This document shows, in pieces, positions 1-8,204 of a stretch of 64,000 bases of DNA (the first letter of the stretch is position 1; each line of letters starts with the position of its first letter). The DNA is from Polynucleobacter sp. UK-Mo-2m-Kol15 (GTDB lineage Bacteria > Pseudomonadota > Gammaproteobacteria > Burkholderiales > Burkholderiaceae), in assembly GCF_018881505.1 (NCBI RefSeq), contig NZ_JACVQC010000001.1:1-64000 (forward strand). Direction: 5' to 3'. The notes under the pieces are model-generated. The model saw only the letters and a program-made list of their open reading frames with translations, was not told where the DNA came from and did no database searches. Position numbers and translations under genes: made by a program.

Positions 1-134
1 AGCAGTATTTTATAGCCACAATGCTTACTTTAAGAGAGAGTTCGATAGACATTATCTTAAAAAATATCTAATCAGCAAAACAAAACCGTGTGCAAAAGAA
101 AGGTAGATGAGGTCTATTTTGAGGGGGGGTTATC

Positions 135-168
135 AATTAATAAGCCAACATGAAGTGGCTTATTAATT
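135..168 (-). terminator. Perfect hairpin downstream of the pilin gene
   Basis: A 13-bp perfect inverted repeat (135-147 and 156-168) with an 8-base loop lies 23 bp beyond the pilin stop. It sits where a transcription terminator for the leftward pilin transcript would be. The stem is AT-rich at its base and no clean T-run follows on the minus strand, so termination is inferred from position and could be weak. The rest of 1-134 is AT-rich and I see no gene in it. Confidence 0.45.
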
Positions 169-191
169 ATCTGTAAATTCTTTAGCTGTTT

Positions 192-689
192 CTATTTAGT
201 AATACGACACTCCGAAGGCAGCAGCTGAGGCGGCAGATTTGTTTCGGTGGAACGACATGACCATCCACCAGCCCAAGTTGATCCCCCAGGCTTGGATAAA
301 TCAATTACTTTCGGAACATTGGCATCTGGGTCATTCGTCGGGATGAGGTGCAATGTGTTTTTATTTTCTGGCGCGACATTGTTCTGAAAATCAATAGCAA
401 TAGCACCAGAAGGTGTAATTTCAATCAACTTCACACTTCGTGTAGGCACAAATGTAAAAGAACCATGGGTAGCCTCATCCATTGGTACGGTGCCCCTACT
501 TGCAAAAGCCTCTGTCACTGCCAGCTTAGCACTAGATGAAAGATTCATACCCTCTACGATACGGCTGCGAGCAATGTAATCTTGATATTGAGGAACCGCT
601 ACTGCCACCAGAATACCGATGATGGCAACTACCACCATAACCTCAATCAAGGTAAATCCAGATTCTTGCTGCTGATCTTGTGTAGACAT
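192..689 (-). CDS. Type IV pilin-like prepilin (PilA-type major or minor pilin)
   Basis: This is a class III-signal prepilin, the precursor of a type IV pilus or pseudopilus subunit. The leader is 11 residues long and ends in Gly, followed by the [17 protein letters not shown] hydrophobic helix. Glu is at mature position 5, as the prepilin peptidase PilD and assembly require. Two Cys (about residues 145 and 161) could form the C-terminal disulfide loop of pilins. I chose the ATG at 689 because AGGAG lies 9 bases upstream; an in-frame ATG at 695 is too close to that site, and one at 728 adds 13 polar residues. The length of 165 aa is normal. No pil assembly genes are adjacent, so it is an orphan pilin locus, and whether it is the major pilin cannot be told from here. 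Confidence 0.88.
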   Translation of the reverse strand: MSTQDQQQESGFTLIEVMVVVAIIGILVAVAVPQYQDYIARSRIVEGMNLSSSAKLAVTEAFASRGTVPMDEATHGSFTFVPTRSVKLIEITPSGAIAIDFQNNVAPENKNTLHLIPTNDPDANVPKVIDLSKPGGSTWAGGWSCRSTETNLPPQLLPSECRITK

Positions 690-762
690 ATTCATTGGCT
701 CCTGAGGGTTAAATCTCTCATCATCCACTCTATACGCAACACACTCAAGATGTCTAAATATA

Positions 763-793
763 AGAAAAGCCGGCTTTCAGGGCCGGCTTTTCT
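763..793 (-). terminator. Intrinsic terminator of the TerC-family gene
   Basis: A 12-bp GC-cored perfect stem (763-774 with 782-793, core GCCGGC) has a 7-base loop and is flanked by A and T runs, so it can work in either direction. It lies 22 bp past the stop of the TerC gene. It separates that gene from the pilin promoter region, where a TATAGA -10-like hexamer is read leftward near 730. Confidence 0.82.
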
Positions 794-814
794 GGTTAGA
801 GCTAAGGAAAATAA

Positions 815-1513
815 TTACGCTTTTTTGCCGCTCCGCTTGGCAATCTCCCCAAGACCCATGACACCAATAGCACCTACAGCACCTGCTAGCAAGCCATAGG
901 ACTCGGCTCCAACTCCTATGAACTTAATCACGCCAGGATCGGAGAGCATCATCCCGCCAGCGATCCAACCTAGTAAGCCGGCGCCAGCCGTAACAATAAT
1001 TGGGAAGCGATCGATTAGATACAAAACGATACGGCTACCACCGATGATGAGTGGTACAGATACCAGTAAGCCAAAAACGATATAGCCAAGTTGATGGGCT
1101 TGATCATCAACCTGACCAGCCGCACCAGCAATCGCCAATACGTTATCGAGACTCATCACAATATCTGCCACGATGATTGTTTTAATCGCTGCAAATAATT
1201 TGTCTGGTGCCTGCATATCATGGCCCTCTTCACCACCTGTGTCGACCATTAACTTGTAACCAATCCACAGCAGTGCAATGGCTCCAACAAATTTCAAGAA
1301 GGGAATTTGCAGCAAAGTTACTGCGAAGGCAACCAGCACAATACGCAAAATAATCGCGCCAGCCGTTCCCCATAAAATGCCTTTACGGCGCTGATTAGGA
1401 TGTAGATTCCTACAAGCCAAGGCAATTACTACAGCGTTATCGCCACCCAACAGAATATCGATCAAGATGATCTGCGCAACGACAGACCAATCTAGCATTG
1501 TTAAAAACTCCAT
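815..1513 (-). CDS. TerC family integral membrane protein (YjbE-like)
   Basis: This 232-aa polytopic inner-membrane protein belongs to the TerC superfamily, whose members are linked to metal (Mn, tellurite) handling. Two half-repeats carry the family acidic signatures: DILLGGDNAVVIALA near residue 19 and DIVMSLDNVLAIAGA near residue 117. Their intramembrane Asp and Asn are thought to bind a cation. About seven membrane segments are visible. The gene stands alone between its own terminator and the sucD terminator. The substrate is not evident from sequence; manganese export is the best-supported role for relatives, but I treat it as a family-level guess. Confidence 0.85.
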   Translation of the reverse strand: MEFLTMLDWSVVAQIILIDILLGGDNAVVIALACRNLHPNQRRKGILWGTAGAIILRIVLVAFAVTLLQIPFLKFVGAIALLWIGYKLMVDTGGEEGHDMQAPDKLFAAIKTIIVADIVMSLDNVLAIAGAAGQVDDQAHQLGYIVFGLLVSVPLIIGGSRIVLYLIDRFPIIVTAGAGLLGWIAGGMMLSDPGVIKFIGVGAESYGLLAGAVGAIGVMGLGEIAKRSGKKA

Positions 1514-1555
1514 GTCATCCTCTTATATTTTTATGTTTTAACCACAGGCACTACG

Positions 1556-1583
1556 AAAAAGGATGCTCTTCAACATCCTTTTT
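1556..1583 (-). terminator. Intrinsic terminator of sucCD
   Basis: A 10-bp stem (1556-1565 with 1574-1583) with an 8-base loop has five A on one side and five T on the other, starting 11 bp after the sucD stop. It can work in both directions by sequence. Its position fits the end of the leftward sucC-sucD transcript. Confidence 0.85.
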
Positions 1584-1594
1584 CTTGAACGCAA

Positions 1595-2488
1595 TTACAA
1601 CATGGCTTTGAGCAAAGTAGCCATTTCTGATGGATTTTTTGTTACTTTAAAGCCACATTCTTCCATAACGGCAAGTTTGGCATCAGCTGTATCAGCACCA
1701 CCAGAAATTAATGCGCCAGCATGACCCATACGTTTTCCAGGAGGCGCTGTAACACCAGCAATAAAGCCAACTACTGGCTTCTTCATATTGGTTTTACACC
1801 AGCGAGCTGCTTCAGCTTCATCTGGACCACCAATTTCTCCAATCATAATGACCGCATCAGTATCGGGGTCATCATTAAACATACGCATCACATCAATATG
1901 CTTCAAACCATTGATTGGGTCACCACCAATACCAACTGCCGTGGACTGACCTAAACCAATTGATGTTAATTGACCAACTGCCTCATAGGTCAAAGTACCA
2001 GAACGGCTAACAACACCAATGCGACCCTTTTTGTGAATGTGGCCAGGCATGATGCCGATTTTAATTTCATCTGGAGTAATGATTCCAGGGCAATTTGGAC
2101 CAAGCAATAAAGTCTTCTTGCCACCGGCAGCCTCTTTTGCCTTCATCTTGTTACGCACTTCCAACATATCCTTGACTGGAATGCCCTCAGTAATACAGAT
2201 AACAAAATCAAGGTCGGCTTCCACTGCCTCCCAAATTGCAGCAGCGGCACCAGGAGGCGGAACATAAATTACAGAAGTAGTTGCACCTGTTTGCTGGGCA
2301 GCTTCTTTTACAGTTCCATAAATTGGAATATTAAAAATAGACTCGCCTGCTTTTTTGGGATTTACACCAGCTACAAAACAGTTTTTACCGTTTGCATATT
2401 CCTGGCACTTCTCAGTGTGGAATTGGCCCGTCTTACCAGTAATACCCTGAGTAATTACTTTAGTATTTTTATTTACCAAAATAGACAT
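1595..2488 (-). CDS. sucD: Succinate-CoA ligase, alpha subunit
   Basis: The alpha subunit of succinyl-CoA synthetase interconverts succinyl-CoA and succinate with formation of ATP or GTP in the TCA cycle. The N-terminal CoA-binding Rossmann domain begins at about residue 5. The phosphorylated active-site histidine is in GHAGALISGG near residue 256. The 297-aa length is normal. It follows sucC by 15 bp, so the two chains of the alpha2-beta2 (or alpha-beta) enzyme are co-expressed. No 2-oxoglutarate dehydrogenase genes are next to it, unlike in E. coli. Confidence 0.97.
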   Translation of the reverse strand: MSILVNKNTKVITQGITGKTGQFHTEKCQEYANGKNCFVAGVNPKKAGESIFNIPIYGTVKEAAQQTGATTSVIYVPPPGAAAAIWEAVEADLDFVICITEGIPVKDMLEVRNKMKAKEAAGGKKTLLLGPNCPGIITPDEIKIGIMPGHIHKKGRIGVVSRSGTLTYEAVGQLTSIGLGQSTAVGIGGDPINGLKHIDVMRMFNDDPDTDAVIMIGEIGGPDEAEAARWCKTNMKKPVVGFIAGVTAPPGKRMGHAGALISGGADTADAKLAVMEECGFKVTKNPSEMATLLKAML

Positions 2489-2503
2489 ATTGAAGTTCCT
2501 TGA

Positions 2504-3673
2504 TTATTTGTTTTTCGCAACAGCAGCAACTACCTTAGTAGCAGCTTCTGCCATTGAATCGGCGCTAATGATTGGTAAACCAGAGTCCGCAAGAATCTTC
2601 TTACCTAAATCCTCGTTGGTACCCTTCATACGCACAACCAAAGGGACAGTTAAGTTCACCGCTTTACATGCTGTAACTACGCCATCAGCGATCACATCGC
2701 AACGCATAATACCGCCGAAAATATTGACCAAAATCGCTTCAACACTCTTGTTCTTCAGCATGATCTTGAACGCTTCAGTTACCTTCTCTGCAGTTGCGCC
2801 ACCACCCACGTCTAGAAAGTTTGCCGGCTCACCGCCAAACAACTTAATTGTGTCCATAGTAGCCATTGCTAAGCCAGCACCATTTACCAAGCAACCAATG
2901 TTGCCGTCGAGTGAGATGTAAGCCAAGTCAAACTTAGAGGCCTCGATCTCAGCTGCATCTTCTTCATCGATATCACGATAAGCCACGATTTCTGGATGAC
3001 GATATAGAGCATTTGGATCAAAATTGAATTTAGCATCCAGCGCCTTGATCTTGCCGTTGCCTTCAAGAATCAATGGATTAATTTCTACCAATGAAGCATC
3101 GGTTTCCCAATAGGTCTTGTACAAACTCTTAAACACATCGCTTGCCATTGGAATAGAAGCATCTGGAACTCCAATGCCTTTTGCAATGATCTGACAATCA
3201 GCATCTGTCAAACCCACCATTGGATCAACAAATACTTTAATAATTTTTTCTGGGTGAGATTCAGCCACCTCTTCAATATCCATGCCACCTTCGCTAGATG
3301 CCATGATCACATTCTTTTGTGTACCGCGGTCAGTAACAATACTGAAGTAGTACTCTTTTTTAATGTCCGCGCCATCTTCAATTAAAAGGCGATTTACTTT
3401 TTGGCCTTCTGGGCCGGTTTGGTGAGTCTTCAGCTGCATACCCAAAATTTCAGAAGCGTACTTTTTCACTTCATCCATGCTGCGGGCTAATTTCACGCCG
3501 CCGCCCTTACCCCGACCACCGGCATGAATTTGTGCCTTAACAACCCATACTGGACCACCTAGCTTTTCGGCAGCTTTAATTGCCTCATCAACACTAAATG
3601 CAGGGATGCCATTTGGAACTGGCACATTAAATTGGCGTAGTAATTCTTTGCCTTGGTACTCGTGAATTTTCAT
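2504..3673 (-). CDS. sucC: Succinate-CoA ligase, beta subunit
   Basis: This 389-aa beta subunit carries the nucleotide-binding ATP-grasp domain (about residues 1-240) and the C-terminal CoA-ligase domain. The glycine-rich [12 protein letters not shown] segment near residue 52 and [11 protein letters not shown] near residue 316 are characteristic. It opens a two-gene operon with sucD. The 189-bp gap upstream, to recX, should hold the promoter, but I see no strong consensus hexamers. Start ATG at 3673 has a GGGAG Shine-Dalgarno 6 bases upstream. Confidence 0.97.
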   Translation of the reverse strand: MKIHEYQGKELLRQFNVPVPNGIPAFSVDEAIKAAEKLGGPVWVVKAQIHAGGRGKGGGVKLARSMDEVKKYASEILGMQLKTHQTGPEGQKVNRLLIEDGADIKKEYYFSIVTDRGTQKNVIMASSEGGMDIEEVAESHPEKIIKVFVDPMVGLTDADCQIIAKGIGVPDASIPMASDVFKSLYKTYWETDASLVEINPLILEGNGKIKALDAKFNFDPNALYRHPEIVAYRDIDEEDAAEIEASKFDLAYISLDGNIGCLVNGAGLAMATMDTIKLFGGEPANFLDVGGGATAEKVTEAFKIMLKNKSVEAILVNIFGGIMRCDVIADGVVTACKAVNLTVPLVVRMKGTNEDLGKKILADSGLPIISADSMAEAATKVVAAVAKNK

Positions 3674-3862
3674 TATTACTCCCGAAACAGTATCTTTTTT
3701 AGCAAGCGATGAGGATTAGCAAAACCAGCTTTACCTTAATCGCCTATTTACTCTATGGACAAGCTAATGGTATGCATATGAATAAATGGGACCGGTTTGG
3801 CCGACTCCGTAAGTCTATCATGCTGCAATGCCGCAACATGGCCTATTTGCTCCGTAATTGCC

Positions 3863-4399
3863 CTAGTCAGGGCGCCCGGCTACCACCTTAGACACCACAG
3901 CCGAACTGAAGCCCTTGGAGGCCAGAAAACGGTATTGGCGAGCACGCTCCTTTTGCTCCGTCGCCAACACGCCAAACTTGCGTAGCCAGAGCTCATGAGC
4001 ACGCTGGTACTCAGTTTCTTTGAGATTTCTCAGAAGTTCTGTTGTCTTTGAGCTATCCACCCCAGCCTGAGCTAGCTCATCCTGTATTTTTCGAGTACCA
4101 AAACGCTCGCTACGGCGCCGAACCAGGGCCTCTGCAAAGCGTTGATCAGACAGCCAGCCACGAGCCTCAAAATCATCCAAAATAGCCTGAATCTGAACGG
4201 TTAGGGGAACGCCCTGAGTAAGCCCTTCAGAACTCTCCTCGGCAGGCTTTAGCTTGAGCGACCTTGCTACGGACTCTTCGAGCTTCGCTGAGAGGCCCTT
4301 GCGGCTGTACTCTCGCATGGATAGAAGGCGCAAAGCCCGAGCTTTGAGACTCGGGCTTTGTTGATTTCTTTTTTTCACGGCACCACTGAACTCCGACAT
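3863..4399 (-). CDS. recX: Regulatory protein RecX
   Basis: RecX binds and restrains RecA filaments. The protein has the family's repeated three-helix modules and begins KARALRLLSMREYSRKGL, matching the conserved N-terminal motif. I chose the ATG at 4399 (178 aa): it lies just after the recA stop and an AGGAGG site is about 12 bases upstream. A longer reading from 4444 would overlap the recA C-terminus with a basic, unconserved tail. Co-transcription with recA is expected, so the gene should share the SOS control seen upstream of recA. Confidence 0.92.
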   Translation of the reverse strand: MSEFSGAVKKRNQQSPSLKARALRLLSMREYSRKGLSAKLEESVARSLKLKPAEESSEGLTQGVPLTVQIQAILDDFEARGWLSDQRFAEALVRRRSERFGTRKIQDELAQAGVDSSKTTELLRNLKETEYQRAHELWLRKFGVLATEQKERARQYRFLASKGFSSAVVSKVVAGRPD

Positions 4400-4406
4400 C
4401 GCAGGA

Positions 4407-5495
4407 TTACGCCTCCTCTTCCTCGCCCACGACATCGCTAACAATAGCTGTGCCAGCCTTTACTCCTAATTTCTCACGAATCTTTGCTTCGATGTCTTGA
4501 GCAATGGTTGGATTTTCTTTCAAAAACTCACGTACATTATCTTTTCCTTGACCAATACGATCGCCGTTGTAGGCATACCAAGATCCTGACTTTTCAACGA
4601 TATCGGCTTCAACACCCATATCGATAATTTCACCTTCTCGAGAGATTCCAGCGCCATACATGATGTCAAAAATTGCTTCGCGGAATGGCGGGGATACCTT
4701 ATTCTTCACGACCTTCACACGGGTCTCATTACCAACCACTTCGTCGCCCTTCTTAATGCTACCGATACGTCGGATATCTAAACGCATAGAAGCATAGAAC
4801 TTCAGCGCATTACCCCCTGTAGTTGTTTCAGGCGAACCAAACATCACGCCAATCTTCATACGAATTTGGTTAATAAAGATGACTGTTGTATTAGTGCGCT
4901 TGATTGCGCCAGTCAGCTTACGCAAGGCCTGGCTCATCAGACGTGCCTGAAGACCTGGTAATGAATCACCCATATCACCCTCGATCTCTGCTCTTGGGAC
5001 CAAAGCCGCAACAGAATCAATCACAATCAAATCGATGGAACCTGAACGCACTAAAGCATCAGCAATTTCTAGAGCCTGCTCACCAGTATCTGGCTGGGAG
5101 ATCAATAAATTATTCACGTCTACACCTAAGCGTGACGCGTACTGAACATCTAAAGCATGCTCAGCATCGATAAAGGCACAAGTTCCGCCAATCTTTTGCA
5201 TCTCTGCAATCGCATGCAAAGTTAATGTAGTTTTACCCGAAGATTCTGGGCCGTAAATCTCAATCACGCGCCCACGCGCCAAACCACCAACTCCAAGCGC
5301 AATATCTAAACCCAATGAACCACTAGAAACTACCTGAATATCTTGATGAATCTCTGCATCGCCCAATCTCATGATTGAGCCCTTACCAAATTGCTTCTCA
5401 ATTTGCGCTAAGGCTGCAGTCAATGCCTTTTGCTTGTCTCCACTCATGCCGTCAAATTCTGATGAGGCTGATTTTTTCTTATCATCCAAGGCCAT
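4407..5495 (-). CDS. recA: Recombinase A
   Basis: RecA is the strand-exchange recombinase and the co-protease for LexA cleavage. The Walker A motif GPESSGKTT spans residues 82-90. The filament and DNA-binding loops are intact, with [18 protein letters not shown] recognisable near residue 216. The acidic C-terminus (GEEEEA) is typical. The length is 362 aa. A LexA box overlaps the promoter about 70 bp upstream, and recX follows immediately. The leader between promoter and ATG contains no other obvious signal. Confidence 0.98.
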   Translation of the reverse strand: MALDDKKKSASSEFDGMSGDKQKALTAALAQIEKQFGKGSIMRLGDAEIHQDIQVVSSGSLGLDIALGVGGLARGRVIEIYGPESSGKTTLTLHAIAEMQKIGGTCAFIDAEHALDVQYASRLGVDVNNLLISQPDTGEQALEIADALVRSGSIDLIVIDSVAALVPRAEIEGDMGDSLPGLQARLMSQALRKLTGAIKRTNTTVIFINQIRMKIGVMFGSPETTTGGNALKFYASMRLDIRRIGSIKKGDEVVGNETRVKVVKNKVSPPFREAIFDIMYGAGISREGEIIDMGVEADIVEKSGSWYAYNGDRIGQGKDNVREFLKENPTIAQDIEAKIREKLGVKAGTAIVSDVVGEEEEA

Positions 5496-5565
5496 TTTTT
5501 AATTCCTTTTCGCTATGTATTGGGCTATTTCCCGAAGTTTTCGTGTTTTTTAACAACTCAGAAGT

Positions 5566-5595
5566 TACTGTATATAAAAACAGTATTATTTGCAA
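5566..5595 (-). promoter_or_regulatory. recA promoter with LexA (SOS) box
   Basis: Positions 5566-5585 read TACTG-TATATAAAAA-CAGTA. This is the CTG-N10-CAG SOS box of the E. coli type with extended TA flanks. On the minus strand a -35-like TTGCAA (5590-5595) sits 17 bp from a -10-like TACAGT (5567-5572), so the box covers the -10 and spacer as expected for repression by LexA. The LexA repressor itself is not in this window. Confidence 0.9.
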
Positions 5596-5613
5596 GCAGC
5601 TTTTTCAAGGAAT

Positions 5614-6147
5614 TTACGGATTTTTTACTAGGTCACCCTTTATTGTGGTGCGATCCCAGTAGAAAAAGAGGGGGATAGCGACACCCCAGGCCAAACCAAG
5701 CAAGATCAGGCCGCTGATTTGACCATTCAGCCCCCATGCCCCTGCACCCATTCTGACTCCAGCTTCGTAGGACATGGGGCCAGCAATAGCACCCAAAACC
5801 ACCCCCAAGATGGGTCTGCTGCGCAACCAGGCCAATGAGCTATTAATAGTACTGGCGACCAAGGCCCAAAGAGTCCACATCCACGCCGGAGACAAATAGG
5901 AACTAGGCCAGCTGTTCTTAAAGCTTAAAAACCCGCAATACGAAATCAGAGTGTCAACTACTACCCCAAATAAGGCAGCCTTCAAAAGTAGCTTGAGTTC
6001 CAAGATGGGCCGCGGTGAAAACCAAACATGAATTGCTAGATAGAGTAGGGTAGCCACCACAGGCCAAAAGACCTGCTGATTGGCCGCGCCAATAATGCAA
6101 GCAAACCAACCAGCCTGGAAAAATACGAAATTCCAAAATTTAGCCAT
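5614..6147 (-). CDS. DUF2878 family membrane protein
   Basis: This 177-aa hydrophobic protein with about five or six membrane segments resembles the uncharacterised DUF2878 family. The GPMSYEAGVRMGAGAWG segment near residue 130 is a recognisable family feature. I chose the ATG at 6147, with AGG about 4 bases upstream. A longer reading from 6186 runs into the terminator hairpin of the tRNA gene. Its function is unknown. It lies between the recA promoter and the tRNA-Met terminator, facing the same way as recA. Confidence 0.7.
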   Translation of the reverse strand: MAKFWNFVFFQAGWFACIIGAANQQVFWPVVATLLYLAIHVWFSPRPILELKLLLKAALFGVVVDTLISYCGFLSFKNSWPSSYLSPAWMWTLWALVASTINSSLAWLRSRPILGVVLGAIAGPMSYEAGVRMGAGAWGLNGQISGLILLGLAWGVAIPLFFYWDRTTIKGDLVKNP

Positions 6148-6176
6148 TGACCTAACCCAAGCAACTTTACCTAAGA

Positions 6177-6208
6177 AAAAGGCCACTGCCGGTGGGCAAT
6201 AGCCTTTT
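6177..6208 (-). terminator. Terminator after tRNA-Met
   Basis: The stem AAAAGGC (6177-6183) pairs with GCCTTTT (6202-6208). An inner TGCC/GGCA stem (6187-6190 with 6195-6198) closes a GGTG loop, and a 3x3 internal loop separates the two stems. On the minus strand the hairpin ends in a T-run, 4 bp beyond the tRNA 3' end, and so terminates the dedA-tRNA transcript. Confidence 0.72.
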
Positions 6209-6211
6209 GAA

Positions 6212-6288
6212 TGGTGGCGAATCAGGGATTTGAACCCCGGACCTGCGGATTATGATTCCGTCGCTCTAACCAGCTGAGCTAATTCGCC
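6212..6288 (-). tRNA. tRNA-Met (CAT), probably elongator
   Basis: A complete 77-nt cloverleaf is encoded on the minus strand. It has a 7-bp acceptor stem (GGCGAAT with ATTCGCC), a D arm GCTCAGCTGGTTAGAGC, the anticodon CAT at 6252-6254 with T33 and A37, a T arm with GTTCAAATC, and an encoded CCA at 6212-6214. The G1-C72 pair argues against the initiator tRNA, which has an unpaired first base in bacteria. A tRNA-Ile whose C34 is modified to lysidine would look similar and is the main alternative. Confidence 0.93.
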
Positions 6289-6305
6289 GAAGGGGAGATT
6301 TTATC

Positions 6306-6983
6306 TTATTTAGCGTGAGCCTGAAGTTTTTTTAGAACTTCTTTAAGCAAGATCCACAGGGCAGGCAGGCCTGGAATGATGATCATGGCTAAGGCAACTA
6401 AGGAAAAATTGCTTTTTACCCAGGCATTGTCGCCAATGAGGAAACCCAGGCTTGTCAAACTACAGACCCACAGAATGCCACCGGCAATATTATAAAAAGC
6501 GAAAACGGGGTAGCGCATATGAGCAACCCCAGCCACAAATGGGGCAAAGGTTCGAATGAAGGGCATAAAACGTCCTAAAACAATCGTCACCGGACCATAC
6601 TTTTCATAAAAAGCATGCGCTTTATCAAATGCATTGCGATTAAACCAACGCGAGTTTTCCCAAGAAAAGACCCGGTTGCCGATATAGCGCCCAATTGAAT
6701 AGTTCAGGGCATCGCCAGTGACAGCCGCAAATGTCAACAAAGCCATCAGCATCCATAAATCTAAACCGCCCACTGCGGCAATAGCACCCGCCACAAATAA
6801 TAGAGAATCCCCCGGTAAAAATGGCATCACGACAAAACCTGTTTCTACAAAAATAATGGCAAAAAGCAGGGCATATATCCAGACACCCCACTCATTAGCC
6901 ACTAGAGCTAAGTTTTTATCGAGATGAAGAAATAAATCTAAGAAATAAGAGAAGTCCAAAGGGGTCCCGATTGATGAGAGCAA
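6306..6983 (-). CDS. DedA family membrane protein
   Basis: This is a 225-aa member of the DedA/SNARE-associated family. Members act in undecaprenyl-phosphate or other lipid flipping and in membrane-potential homeostasis. The two conserved re-entrant motifs are present: ETGFVVMPFLPGDSLLF near residue 47 and GRFMPFIRTFAPFVAG near residue 137, with the functionally important Glu and Arg residues. The gene ends 17 bp before tRNA-Met on the same strand, so the two may share a transcript. Which DedA subgroup it belongs to is not resolved here. Confidence 0.9.
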   Translation of the reverse strand: MLSSIGTPLDFSYFLDLFLHLDKNLALVANEWGVWIYALLFAIIFVETGFVVMPFLPGDSLLFVAGAIAAVGGLDLWMLMALLTFAAVTGDALNYSIGRYIGNRVFSWENSRWFNRNAFDKAHAFYEKYGPVTIVLGRFMPFIRTFAPFVAGVAHMRYPVFAFYNIAGGILWVCSLTSLGFLIGDNAWVKSNFSLVALAMIIIPGLPALWILLKEVLKKLQAHAK

Positions 6984-7047
6984 TAAACACTAGTTTAACT
7001 ATTGCAGCATCGGTATATTACCTAAGGTACTAGCAAAAAACATTAAA

Positions 7048-7458
7048 TTACCGAATTTGGAAAGTGTTCATGCTCTCATCACGGTTATAGCGTACGAAAA
7101 CTTCAATTTTCTTGGCTAAAAAAAGTTTCTTCAAGACCTCATCTTTGTTTTCAAAAGTGATCGCCGTTTGCTCTGGGAAACGTGCAAAAGGATCGCTCAT
7201 GACCTCAATGGACTGCTCATCCACTTTGATTAAGCGAATAGTGCGTTTGTAAAGGCGGTCAGGCTGAATAAAAATCAGGCGCTTGAGATATTTATCTAAA
7301 ACCAGCTTTTGCCCTAGGTCATTGGTCTTAAAGTAATAGACCAACTCATCTTTACCATTGGTGGTGACATCCCGCTCCTCGTCCCACTTAGCAAATGCTG
7401 GCTGACTGCCAAGCGCCAAAAGAATTGCTACCATTAATAATCTATACAGATGCATCAT
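7048..7458 (-). CDS. Small exported protein of unknown function
   Basis: This 136-aa protein has a clear Sec signal peptide: basic start, hydrophobic stretch, and likely cleavage after AFA near residue 23. The mature part is about 113 residues, rich in charged residues, alternating beta-like and basic stretches, with no cysteine. I do not recognise a family with a known role. It is probably periplasmic. It sits alone and divergent from the MOSC gene 46 bp away, so the promoters must overlap. Confidence 0.7.
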   Translation of the reverse strand: MMHLYRLLMVAILLALGSQPAFAKWDEERDVTTNGKDELVYYFKTNDLGQKLVLDKYLKRLIFIQPDRLYKRTIRLIKVDEQSIEVMSDPFARFPEQTAITFENKDEVLKKLFLAKKIEVFVRYNRDESMNTFQIR

Positions 7459-7504
7459 TTACTTTCTTGGCTTAATCAATTCATCTTATCAGTCATCTGC
7501 ACTT

Positions 7505-8116
7505 ATGCGACTTCTCTCTGTATGTTCCGGCAAAGTAATGCCACTCTTTGGTTCTCATCACTCGAACTATTCAACAGTAGCCTCAGCGATCAATAAACAG
7601 TCCATCAGTAATCTTGACTCCCCCACTCCGATTGAAATTACTCGACTTGGAGTTGCGGGCGATGAGCAAGCTGATCTATCAGTACATGGCGGTATTGAGA
7701 AAGCTATTTATGTCTATCCAATCGAGCACTACGCTTTTTGGAATGAATTACTTTTTCGCGAAACAAAACAATCTGTCAACCTTCCTCTAGGTGCATTTGG
7801 TGAAAACTTCACCATCGAAGGCTTACTTGAGACTGAAATATTTGTTGGAGACCAAATGCAGATTGGTGAGCTTCAATTTACCGTCGTCAAATTACGTGAA
7901 CCCTGCTTTAAGTTCAATGCCAAGATGAAATATAAAGGCGCAGCCAAGGCAATGCTGCAATCAGGTTTTAGTGGATGGTATCTACGAGTAAATCAAACTG
8001 GTGTAGTCGCAGCGGGTGCTGACATCCACGTGCTACCAGGTCAAAGATTGACGTCCATCGCAGATCAGAATCTAGCCTTGTTTAATCGCGGCAATCAAAA
8101 AGATCTATGGGATTAA
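7505..8116 (+). CDS. MOSC domain-containing protein (YiiM-like)
   Basis: The 203-aa protein carries a MOSC domain. This fold is shared with the C-terminus of molybdenum cofactor sulfurases and with enzymes that use Moco to reduce N-hydroxylated compounds. The signature DLSVHGGIEKAIYVYP (near residues 58-73) and REPCFKFNAKM (near residue 136) with its cysteine match the YiiM branch. No other molybdenum genes are nearby. Detoxification of N-hydroxylated bases is known for relatives and only inferred here. Confidence 0.85.
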   Translation: MRLLSVCSGKVMPLFGSHHSNYSTVASAINKQSISNLDSPTPIEITRLGVAGDEQADLSVHGGIEKAIYVYPIEHYAFWNELLFRETKQSVNLPLGAFGENFTIEGLLETEIFVGDQMQIGELQFTVVKLREPCFKFNAKMKYKGAAKAMLQSGFSGWYLRVNQTGVVAAGADIHVLPGQRLTSIADQNLALFNRGNQKDLWD

Positions 8117-8153
8117 CTTAGAACCTAAATTAGTAAACAACTTAGGCAATAAA

Positions 8154-8180
8154 AAACCCGACCACATCGTGGTCGGGTTT
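8154..8180. terminator. Bidirectional terminator between convergent genes
   Basis: A 12-bp perfect stem (8154-8165 with 8169-8180, core ACCCGACCAC) with a 3-base loop is flanked by six A on the left and three T on the right. It lies between the ends of the MOSC gene (plus) and the MFS gene (minus) and should serve both. Confidence 0.87.
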
Positions 8181-8204
8181 AGTTTTGCAACAGACTAATA
8201 AAGC

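Noticed and set aside
4400..4444. RecX starting inside recA at 4444
   Set aside because: The 15 extra residues are read from the recA C-terminal codons in another frame; an ATG with AGGAGG upstream follows the recA stop.
6212..6288. Initiator tRNA-Met
   Set aside because: The first acceptor pair is G-C, whereas initiator tRNAs have a mismatch there; elongator Met (or lysidine-type Ile) is better.
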